A DNA stretch of 64,000 bases from Geomonas limicola (GTDB lineage Bacteria; Desulfobacterota; Desulfuromonadia; Geobacterales; Geobacteraceae), in assembly GCF_014193675.1 (NCBI RefSeq), contig NZ_BLXZ01000009.1:180935-244934 (forward strand). The letters are read 5' to 3'. The position numbers and the translations under genes were made by a program. Shown in pieces: positions 25,925 to 33,366 of this stretch. The stretch's first letter is position 1. Each line of letters opens with the position of its first letter. The notes beneath the pieces are model-generated. The model was not told the origin of the DNA and ran no database searches. It was given only the letters and a program-made list of their open reading frames with translations.

Positions 25925-25944
25925 GTGTACTCAAATGAGTACAC
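25925..25944. promoter_or_regulatory. Palindrome GTGTACTC-AAAT-GAGTACAC, candidate enhancer-binding site
   Basis: A perfect 8-base inverted repeat with a 4-base spacer, about 95 bases upstream of the sigma-54-like promoter of gltB. That is where an enhancer-binding activator dimer would sit. The protein is not identifiable from the site. Confidence 0.6.
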
Positions 25945-26028
25945 CATCAACTTCATTTTTACCGTTTACACAGGACAGCTGCGCACCCTTTCACGCTAAC
26001 CTCCCGTAAAACCGTCTGGTGCAAAAAT

Positions 26029-26044
26029 CGGCACTGTTGTTGCT
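26029..26044 (+). promoter_or_regulatory. Sigma-54 (-24/-12) promoter of gltBD
   Basis: CGGCACTGTTGTTGCT has the invariant GG (26030-26031) and GC (26042-26043) with exactly ten bases between them. The surrounding bases fit the consensus TGGCAC-N5-TTGCW except the first T. The ATG lies 54 bases downstream. Nitrogen-assimilation genes are classical RpoN targets. Confidence 0.7.
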
Positions 26045-26097
26045 ATATTGGACCGTCACTCGCTCGCAGGAACACTATCCCGAAAAGGTTGCATCAC

Positions 26098-29000
26098 ATG
26101 AAAACTACCGGATTACCCAAGAAGCAAGGGATGTACGATCCCCAGTTCGAGCACGACGCCTGCGGCGTCGGCTTCGTCACCAACATCAAGGGGAAAAAAT
26201 CCCACGAGATCGTTCAGCAGGCCATCACGGTCCTCGCCAACCTCGACCACCGCGGTGCGGTCGGCAGCGAACACAATACCGGCGATGGTGCCGGTATCCT
26301 GATCCAGATGCCGGACGCCTTCTTCCGCAAGGTCTGCCCCGAGCTCGGCATCGAACTGCCGGCGGCCGGCGAGTACGGCGTCGCCATGCTCTTCACCTCT
26401 TCCGACGCCACCGAGCGCAGCGCTGCCAAGCACATCTTCACCCGGATCATCCGCGAGGAAGGTGTCGAGGTCATCGGCTGGCGCGAGGTCCCCACGGACA
26501 ACTCGCTGCTGGGCGACACCGCGAAGGCCGGCGAGCCGCTCATCCGGCAGATCTTCTTCAAGCGCCCGGACTCCTGCGCCGACGAGGACGCCTTCAACCG
26601 CAAGCTCTACGTGGTGAAGCAGCGCGCCCTGCACGAGATCCGTGACAAGGGTGTCGATCCCTACTGGTACTTCCCCAGCATGTCGACTCGCACCATCGTC
26701 TACAAGGGGATGCTGATGCCGGCCCAGCTGGACCAGTACTACCCGGACCTCAAGGACGAGGCTGTCGAGTCCGCGATTGCGGTGGTGCATTCGCGCTTCT
26801 CCACCAACACCTTCCCGAGCTGGGACCGCGCCCACCCGTACCACTACCTCGCCCACAACGGCGAGATCAACACCTTGCGCGGCAACGTGAACTGGATGCA
26901 CGCCCGCCAGTCCATGTTCTCCAGTGAACTCTTCGGCGACGACATCAAGAAGCTTTTGCCGGTGATCGACAACAACGGCTCCGACTCCGCGATGTTCGAC
27001 AACTGCCTCGAGCTGCTGGTCAAGTCCGGCCGCTCGCTCCCCCACGCCATGATGATGATGGTCCCGGAGCCCTGGGAAAACCACGAGGGGATGAGCAAGG
27101 ACAAGCGCGCCTTCTACGAGTACCACTCCTGCCTCATGGAGCCCTGGGACGGCCCGGCCGCGCTCACCTTCACCGACGGCCGGATCATCGGCGCCATCCT
27201 GGACCGTAACGGTCTGCGCCCCTGCCGCTACTACCTGACCGACGACGACCTGGTGATCATGGCCTCCGAGGCCGGCGTCCTCCAGGTGCCGCCCGCCAAG
27301 GTGATCAAGAAGGGTCGCCTGCAGCCGGGCAAGATGTTCCTGGTCGACACCGAGCAGGGGCGCATCGTCCCGGACGAGGAGATCAAGAACGAGCTCGCGA
27401 CCGCCAAGCCCTACGCCGACTGGGTCAACGTGAACCACACGCGGCTCTCCGCCCTCCCCGGCCCCGGCAAGACCCCGGCGCTCGAGCCGTCCACCCTGGT
27501 GCAGCGCCAGAAGGCCTTCGGCTACACCTTCGAGGACCAGGAGACCATCATCGGCCCGATGGCGACCGACGGCGTGCAGCCGCTGGGCTCCATGGGCACC
27601 GACACCCCGCTTGCGGTCCTCTCCGAGAAACCGCAGCTTTTGTACAGCTACTTCAAGCAGCTCTTCGCCCAGGTGACCAACCCGCCCATCGACCCGATCC
27701 GCGAGGAGATCATCACCGCGACTGCCGTTCGTATCGGCAGCGAATCGAACCTCTTGAAGCCCTCGGCCCTCTCGGCGCGGGTCATCCGCCTGGAGCACCC
27801 GATCCTCACCAACGAGGAACTCAACAAGCTGCGTGACCTGAACCAGCCCGGCTTCAAGAGCGCCACCCTGTCGCTGCTCTTCAAGGCCTCCGACGGCGCC
27901 GAGGGGATGGAGAAGGCGCTGGAGAGCCTCTTCAGCACCGCGATCCGCCACATCGAGATGGGGACCACCATCCTGATCCTTTCGGACCGCGGCGTGAACG
28001 AAGAGTACGCGGCGATCCCGGCACTTTTGGCCGTGGCCGGCCTGCACCACCACCTGATCCGCACCGCGACCCGCACCCACGCCTCGATCATCCTCGAGTC
28101 GGGCGAGCCGCGCGAGGTGCACCACTTCGCGGTGCTTCTGGGCTACGGCGTCACCGCCATCAACCCCTACCTCGCCTTCGAGAGCATCGAGGACATGATC
28201 CAGCAGGGGATGCTCCCGGGGCTCGACTACAAGAAGGGGATCAAGAACTTCCTCAAGGCCTCGGTGAAAGGGATCGTGAAGACCATGGCCAAGATGGGTA
28301 TCTCCACCATCCAGAGCTACCGCGGCGCCCAGATCTGCGAGGCGGTCGGCCTGCACGAATCGCTCATCGAGCGCTACTTCACCTGGACCCCGTCCCGGAT
28401 CGGCGGCATCGACCTGAACGGCCTCGCCGCCGAGCTTCTGGAGCGGCACCGCAAGGCCTACCCGAAACGGGTGCCGGTGGAGCCGACGCTGGAGCCGGGG
28501 GGGCAGTACGCCTGGCGCCAGGATGGGGAGGAGCACCTCTTCAACCCGCTCACCATCCAGTCGCTGCAGAAGGCGACCCGGACCGACGATTACCAGGAGT
28601 TCAAGGTCTTCTCTAAGCTCATCGACGAGCAGAACGAACGGCTCTACACCCTGCGCGGTCTTTTGGACTTCAACACCGAGATCCGCATCCCGGTCCCCAT
28701 CGAGGAGGTCGAGTCGGTCGAGGAGATCATGAAGCGCTTCAAGACGGGCGCCATGTCCTACGGCTCCATCAGCCAGGAGGCCCACGAAGCGCTCGCCATC
28801 GCCATGAACCGCATCGGCGGCCGCTCCAACACCGGCGAAGGGGGCGAGGATCCCGAGCGCTTCACCTGGACCAACGAGCTGGGTGACTCCAAGAACTCGG
28901 CTATCAAGCAGGTCGCCTCGGGGCGTTTCGGCGTCACCGCGAACTACCTCACCAACGCCAGCGAACTGCAGATCAAGCTGGCCCAGGGCGCGAAGCCCGG

Positions 29001-30681
29001 CGAAGGCGGGGAACTTCCGGGACACAAGGTGTACCCGTGGGTCGCGAAGACCCGTCACACCACCCCGGGCGTGGGGCTCGTGTCCCCCCCGCCGCACCAT
29101 GACATCTACTCCATCGAGGACCTGGCGGAACTGATCCACGACCTGAAAAACGCCAACCGCCGCGCCCGGATCAGCGTCAAGCTGGTCTCCGAGGTAGGGG
29201 TCGGCACCATCGCGGCCGGCGTCGCCAAGGCGCATGCCGACGTGGTGCTCATCTCCGGCTACGACGGGGGCACCGGCGCCTCGCCGCTCTCCTCGATCAA
29301 ACACGCGGGTCTCCCCTGGGAGCTCGGTCTCGCCGAGACCCACCAGACCCTGGTCCTCAACAACCTGCGTTCCAGGATCATCGTCGAGGTGGACGGCCAG
29401 CTGAAGACCGGCCGCGACGTCGCCATCGCCGCCCTTCTGGGCGCCGAGGAGTTCGGCTTCGCCACCGCCCCGCTCGTTACCCTCGGGTGCGTCATGATGC
29501 GCGTCTGCCACTCGAACACCTGCCCGGCAGGGGTCGCGACCCAGGACCCGGTCCTGAGGGCCAAGTTCGCCGGCAAGCCCGAGTACGTGGTCAACTACAT
29601 GCGCTTCATCGCGCAGGAAGTCCGCGAGATCATGGCCGAGCTCGGCTTCAGGACCTTCAACGAGATGGTGGGCCGTGCCAACCGGCTCGAACCCAAGCGC
29701 GCCATCGCCCACTGGAAGGCCCAGGGGCTCGACTTCTCGAACATCCTCTACCAGCCGAAGCTCGCCATCAACGGCAGCCGCTACTGCGTCGAGGCCCAGG
29801 ACCACGGCATCGACAAGTCGCTCGACATGACGAAGCTCCTCGCCATCTGCAAGCCCGCCATCGAGCGCGGCGAGAAGGTGCGTGCCGACCTCCCCATCAC
29901 CAACGTGGACCGCGTGGCGGGGACCATCGTGGGTAACGAGATCACCCGTGCCTACGGGGCCGAAGGGCTTCCCGACGACACGATACGCCTCAAGTTCCAC
30001 GGTTCCGCAGGCCAGAGCTTCGGCGCCTTCGTCCCCAAGGGGATGACCCTCGAACTCACCGGCGACGCCAACGACTACCTCGGCAAGGGGCTTTCCGGCG
30101 GCACCATCGTGGTCTACCCGCCGGACGGCTCGCCGTTCAAGGCCGAGGAGAACATCATCGCCGGCAACGTCGCCTTCTACGGCGCAACGAGCGGCACCGC
30201 CTACATAAGCGGCATCGCAGGCGAGCGTTTCTGCGTACGTAACTCCGGGGTGAACGCGGTCGTCGAGGGGGTGGGCGACCACGGCTGCGAGTACATGACC
30301 GGCGGCATCGTGGTGGTGCTCGGTGAAACCGGCAGGAACTTCGCGGCCGGCATGAGCGGCGGCGTCGCCTACGTGCTCGACACCGAAGGGGACTTCAAGA
30401 ACCGCTGCAACACCGAGATGGTGGCCCTGGAGCTCTTGGGCGAGAAGGACCTGGCGACCCTCAAGGAGATGATCGAGCAGCACGCGAAGAGGACCGGCAG
30501 CGCCCGGGCGACCAGGATCCTGCACGACTGGCGCACCGCTGCACACCACTTCGTCAAGGTCATGCCGACCGACTACAAGCGCGTTCTGAAGGCCATCGAG
30601 CGTGCCGAGGCGGCTGGTCTTTCCGGCGACGCGGCCCTCGAGGCGGCTTTCGCCGAGAACGCGGCAGTCGGCGCCCACTAA
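26098..30681 (+). CDS. gltB: Glutamate synthase, large subunit
   Basis: The 1527-residue protein has all domains of bacterial GOGAT alpha. The N-terminal glutamine amidotransferase domain has its nucleophile Cys after a short propeptide (HDACGVGFVTNIKG). A central domain follows, then the FMN/3Fe-4S synthase domain (GAMSYGSISQEAHEALA, GEGGEDPERF, LISGYDGGTGASPLSSIKHAG, CHSNTCPAGVATQDP). The C-terminal beta-helix has repeated GGTIVVYPP / GGIVVVLGETG motifs. It makes glutamate from 2-oxoglutarate and glutamine. The ATG at 26098 (AAAGG, nine bases upstream) is preferred over a TTG nine bases earlier. It forms an operon with gltD behind a sigma-54 promoter. Confidence 0.98.
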   Translation: MKTTGLPKKQGMYDPQFEHDACGVGFVTNIKGKKSHEIVQQAITVLANLDHRGAVGSEHNTGDGAGILIQMPDAFFRKVCPELGIELPAAGEYGVAMLFTSSDATERSAAKHIFTRIIREEGVEVIGWREVPTDNSLLGDTAKAGEPLIRQIFFKRPDSCADEDAFNRKLYVVKQRALHEIRDKGVDPYWYFPSMSTRTIVYKGMLMPAQLDQYYPDLKDEAVESAIAVVHSRFSTNTFPSWDRAHPYHYLAHNGEINTLRGNVNWMHARQSMFSSELFGDDIKKLLPVIDNNGSDSAMFDNCLELLVKSGRSLPHAMMMMVPEPWENHEGMSKDKRAFYEYHSCLMEPWDGPAALTFTDGRIIGAILDRNGLRPCRYYLTDDDLVIMASEAGVLQVPPAKVIKKGRLQPGKMFLVDTEQGRIVPDEEIKNELATAKPYADWVNVNHTRLSALPGPGKTPALEPSTLVQRQKAFGYTFEDQETIIGPMATDGVQPLGSMGTDTPLAVLSEKPQLLYSYFKQLFAQVTNPPIDPIREEIITATAVRIGSESNLLKPSALSARVIRLEHPILTNEELNKLRDLNQPGFKSATLSLLFKASDGAEGMEKALESLFSTAIRHIEMGTTILILSDRGVNEEYAAIPALLAVAGLHHHLIRTATRTHASIILESGEPREVHHFAVLLGYGVTAINPYLAFESIEDMIQQGMLPGLDYKKGIKNFLKASVKGIVKTMAKMGISTIQSYRGAQICEAVGLHESLIERYFTWTPSRIGGIDLNGLAAELLERHRKAYPKRVPVEPTLEPGGQYAWRQDGEEHLFNPLTIQSLQKATRTDDYQEFKVFSKLIDEQNERLYTLRGLLDFNTEIRIPVPIEEVESVEEIMKRFKTGAMSYGSISQEAHEALAIAMNRIGGRSNTGEGGEDPERFTWTNELGDSKNSAIKQVASGRFGVTANYLTNASELQIKLAQGAKPGEGGELPGHKVYPWVAKTRHTTPGVGLVSPPPHHDIYSIEDLAELIHDLKNANRRARISVKLVSEVGVGTIAAGVAKAHADVVLISGYDGGTGASPLSSIKHAGLPWELGLAETHQTLVLNNLRSRIIVEVDGQLKTGRDVAIAALLGAEEFGFATAPLVTLGCVMMRVCHSNTCPAGVATQDPVLRAKFAGKPEYVVNYMRFIAQEVREIMAELGFRTFNEMVGRANRLEPKRAIAHWKAQGLDFSNILYQPKLAINGSRYCVEAQDHGIDKSLDMTKLLAICKPAIERGEKVRADLPITNVDRVAGTIVGNEITRAYGAEGLPDDTIRLKFHGSAGQSFGAFVPKGMTLELTGDANDYLGKGLSGGTIVVYPPDGSPFKAEENIIAGNVAFYGATSGTAYISGIAGERFCVRNSGVNAVVEGVGDHGCEYMTGGIVVVLGETGRNFAAGMSGGVAYVLDTEGDFKNRCNTEMVALELLGEKDLATLKEMIEQHAKRTGSARATRILHDWRTAAHHFVKVMPTDYKRVLKAIERAEAAGLSGDAALEAAFAENAAVGAH

Positions 30682-30818
30682 CAGAGGCAGGTTAAGGCCG
30701 AGGTTACCAAAAGACCTCGACACAGTATCGATCACACTAAGAGGCAGGGAAAAATGGTTATGGGTGCTTGAAGTCCCCTCAACCCTGACCCGAACCTCGA
30801 TTTAATAGGATTTGAGCT

Positions 30819-32300
30819 ATGGGAAAACCTACCGGATTCATGGAATACCTTCGCGAACTCCCCGCCGACCGCGAGCCTTTGGAGCGGCTCAAGGACTGGA
30901 ACGAGTTCCACCTGCACCTGCCCGAGGAGAAACTCCGCACCCAGGGCGCCCGCTGCATGGACTGCGGCATCCCCTTCTGCCACACCGGTAAGCTGGTGAG
31001 CGGCATGGCCTGCGGCTGCCCGGTCAACAACCTGATCCCCGAGTTCAACGACCTGGTGTACCGCGGACTCTGGAAACAGGCCCTGGCCCGGCTTTTAAAG
31101 ACCAACAACTTCCCCGAGTTCACCGGACGGGTCTGCCCCGCCCCGTGCGAGGGTTCCTGCACCCTGGGCGCCACCGAGCCGGCGGTCACCATCAAGAATA
31201 TCGAGGTGAGCATCATCGACCGCGGCTGGGAGGAAGGGTGGATCGTCCCCACCCCGCCGCAGCTGCGCACCGGCAAGAAGGTGGCGGTGGTCGGCTCCGG
31301 TCCGGCAGGTCTCTCCGCGGCCGCCCAGCTCAACAAGGCGGGGCACCAGGTGACCGTCTTCGAGCGTGCCAGCCAGCCCGGCGGCCTCCTCATGTTCGGG
31401 ATCCCCAACATGAAGCTCGACAAGAAAGAGGTGGTGCTGCGCCGCATCCGGCTCATGGAGCAGGAAGGGATCGCCTTCGTCTGCAATACCGCCATCGGCG
31501 CTGCCGACTATCCCGTCGAGAAGCTCAAGGCCGAGTTTGACGCGGTAGTCATGGCGACCGGCGCGACCGTCCCCCGCGACCTCCCCATCGAGGGGCGTCC
31601 CCTGAAGGGGATTCACTTCGCCATGGATTTCCTGACCGCCAACACCAAGAAGGTCCTGGGCGAAACCGTGGAGCTCATCTCCGCCGAAGGGAAGAACGTG
31701 ATCATCATCGGCGGCGGCGACACCGGTACCGACTGCGTCGGCACCTCGCTGCGTCACGGCTGCACCTCGGTCACCCAGCTCGAGATCATGCCCCGCTTCC
31801 CCGACACCCGCGCCGAGGACAACCCCTGGCCGGAATGGCCCAAGACCCACAAGGTCGACTACGGGCAGGAAGAGGCTGCGGCCAAGTACGGAGCCGACCC
31901 CCGCGTATTCCTCACCACCGCGACCAAGTTCGAGGGAGATGCCTGCGGCAACGTGAAGTCGGTGCACACCGTCGAGGTGAAGTGGGAGAAGAACGCCCAG
32001 GGGCAGTTCGTGCCGACCCAGGTGCCGGGTACCGAGAAGGTGCGCCCCGCCGACCTGGTGCTGTTGGCCATGGGCTTTCTGGGACCCGAGGGAGAGCTCC
32101 CGAAGGCCCTGGGAGTCGCGCAGGACGGCCGGAGCAACATCAAGGCCGAGTACGGCAAGTACGCCACCAACATCCCCGGCGTCTTCGCCGCCGGCGACTG
32201 CCGCCGCGGCCAGAGCCTCGTCGTCTGGGCCTTCAACGAAGGTCGCGGCGCGGCCCGCGAGTGCGACCGTTTCCTGATGGGCGAGACCGAGCTGCCGTAA
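30819..32300 (+). CDS. gltD: Glutamate synthase, small subunit
   Basis: The 493-residue GOGAT beta subunit passes electrons from NAD(P)H via FAD and Fe-S clusters to GltB. Near the N-terminus are cysteines for [4Fe-4S] clusters (GARCMDCGIPFCH, CGCPVNN, GRVCPAPCEGSC). The FAD-binding motif is VAVVGSGPAGLSAAAQLNKA, the NAD(P)H-binding motif is VIIIGGGDTGTDCVG, and the C-terminal FAD motif is GVFAAGDCRRGQSLVVWA. AGGA lies eight bases upstream of the ATG. It is 137 bases downstream of gltB, with no strong terminator between them, and is followed by a clear terminator. Confidence 0.98.
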   Translation: MGKPTGFMEYLRELPADREPLERLKDWNEFHLHLPEEKLRTQGARCMDCGIPFCHTGKLVSGMACGCPVNNLIPEFNDLVYRGLWKQALARLLKTNNFPEFTGRVCPAPCEGSCTLGATEPAVTIKNIEVSIIDRGWEEGWIVPTPPQLRTGKKVAVVGSGPAGLSAAAQLNKAGHQVTVFERASQPGGLLMFGIPNMKLDKKEVVLRRIRLMEQEGIAFVCNTAIGAADYPVEKLKAEFDAVVMATGATVPRDLPIEGRPLKGIHFAMDFLTANTKKVLGETVELISAEGKNVIIIGGGDTGTDCVGTSLRHGCTSVTQLEIMPRFPDTRAEDNPWPEWPKTHKVDYGQEEAAAKYGADPRVFLTTATKFEGDACGNVKSVHTVEVKWEKNAQGQFVPTQVPGTEKVRPADLVLLAMGFLGPEGELPKALGVAQDGRSNIKAEYGKYATNIPGVFAAGDCRRGQSLVVWAFNEGRGAARECDRFLMGETELP

Positions 32301-32324
32301 GGCACGCCAGAACGTCCCGGCAAC

Positions 32325-32367
32325 AAAAAGCCCCTCCTGATCGCGCAGATCGGAGGGGCTTTTTTTA
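32325..32367 (+). terminator. Intrinsic terminator of gltBD
   Basis: AAAAAGCCCCTCC-GATC pairs with GATC-GAGGGGCTTTTTTT around a short loop. It lies 25 bases past the gltD stop. Confidence 0.92.
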
Positions 32368-32502
32368 GGGTTAAGGTCGGGAGCTCGGCCCTGCGTCCTC
32401 AAAGCGCAGCCCCCTCACCCTCGCCCCCCTTTTCCAAAGGGGGGAACGTATGAGCACTGTTGCCGACTAAAGATCACCCTTCCCGGATATCCCGGAAGAG
32501 CT

Positions 32503-32539
32503 AAAAAAAGACCCTCGCAAGCCGATTGCGAGGGTCCTT
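32503..32539 (-). terminator. Intrinsic terminator of the mgtA operon
   Basis: On the minus strand GACCCTCGCAA and TTGCGAGGGTC form a perfect 11-base stem followed by seven T residues. It lies about 40 bases past the EIIA-like stop codon. A separate C-run/G-run hairpin lies at about 32425-32446. Confidence 0.92.
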
Positions 32540-32575
32540 TCGTTTATTACGCGGTACCTCAGGTAGCCCGTAAGC

Positions 32576-33364
32576 CTACTTCTTCCCCGAAGTCCTCAGC
32601 GCCAGGCAGTCGATGAGCAACCGCTCGCCGGTGAAGGAGGCGTCCTTTCTCTTCACGATGCGCCAGCCGCCGGTGTTGAAGGAGCTGTGCGTGGTGACCT
32701 CCTCGGCCAGCCCCGAGATCCCTTCCAGGTGCTCCACCAGCCCCTGGTCGTGCCCCAGGACCACCGGTTTGAACCCCTTCCCCACGATGATGGTGATCGG
32801 CTCCACGATCAGGTTCGCCAGATCGTAGGGGGTCGGCTCCACCGGCGCGACCTTACCCTGCAGCCGGATCATCCGGGCCCGCGAGTCCGGCCCCACCGTC
32901 CCCTTGGTGGTCGAGATCAGGTCCAGGAGGTGGTCACGGATGTCGTTCAGACTGTCAGCCGAGTCGAGCTTCTCCACCGGGTAGATCTCGAGCGCCTTGG
33001 CGAGCAGCGAAACCTCCCTCAGGTAGTTGCTGCGCTGGTTCTCGGGGACCAGGTACATGGCGATGATCTTCACCGGCCGGCCGTCCGGGGCACCATAGGC
33101 GATCCCCTTGGGACTCCAGCCGACGACGCACATCAGGTCCTCCTCGAAGCCGACCCGGGCGTCGGGGCAGGCCCACCCTTTCCCCAGAGAAGTCCGCGAG
33201 GACTCCTCACGGGCCAGGATCAGTCCGGCCACGTCGGTGTCCACCGGCAGCGAGGGGACCGCCTCCAGGATGTGGGCCAGGAAGCGGAGGGAGTCCTCCT
33301 TGTCATAGTCCTCGGGAATCTCGAGAAGACGTCCTTCCTGCAAGGCATCGAGCAAGCTGTCCAT
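32576..33364 (-). CDS. EIIA(Fru/Ntr)-like protein without the phospho-histidine
   Basis: Residues ~1-150 follow the PTS EIIA type 2 pattern (SLLDALQEGRLLEIPEDYDK, LILAREESSRTSLGKGWACP, YGAPDGRPVKIIAMYLVPE). The phosphorylated His of the PHA motif is Asp (ACPDARVGFEED). It should therefore bind but not accept phosphate. Residues ~160-262 form an extra domain I do not recognise (IIVGKGFKPVVLGHDQGLVE). It starts two bases after the mgtA stop and shares its transcript and M-box control, so a regulatory role on the transporter is likely (inference). It is not a sugar-uptake component: no EIIB or EIIC gene is present. Confidence 0.8.
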   Translation of the reverse strand: MDSLLDALQEGRLLEIPEDYDKEDSLRFLAHILEAVPSLPVDTDVAGLILAREESSRTSLGKGWACPDARVGFEEDLMCVVGWSPKGIAYGAPDGRPVKIIAMYLVPENQRSNYLREVSLLAKALEIYPVEKLDSADSLNDIRDHLLDLISTTKGTVGPDSRARMIRLQGKVAPVEPTPYDLANLIVEPITIIVGKGFKPVVLGHDQGLVEHLEGISGLAEEVTTHSSFNTGGWRIVKRKDASFTGERLLIDCLALRTSGKK

Positions 33365-33366
33365 TG

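Larger units (their letters stand above)
25572..26097. other. Regulatory intergenic region upstream of gltB
   Basis: The region is 526 bases and I find no convincing gene. It contains GGGGCGAA (25673-25680) and an inverted TTCGCCCC (25792-25799), which look like pieces of a dispersed palindromic repeat. It also holds a 20-base palindrome (25925-25944) and a sigma-54-type promoter (26029-26044). Confidence 0.6.

Noticed and set aside
26113..30735. Very long open frame on the minus strand opposite gltB (over 1500 codons)
   Set aside because: It is the codon-biased mirror of gltB, whose domains and catalytic motifs are unambiguous. The antisense product has no recognisable domain and no SD. Similar mirrors lie opposite hcp and the 15 kb chemoreceptor.
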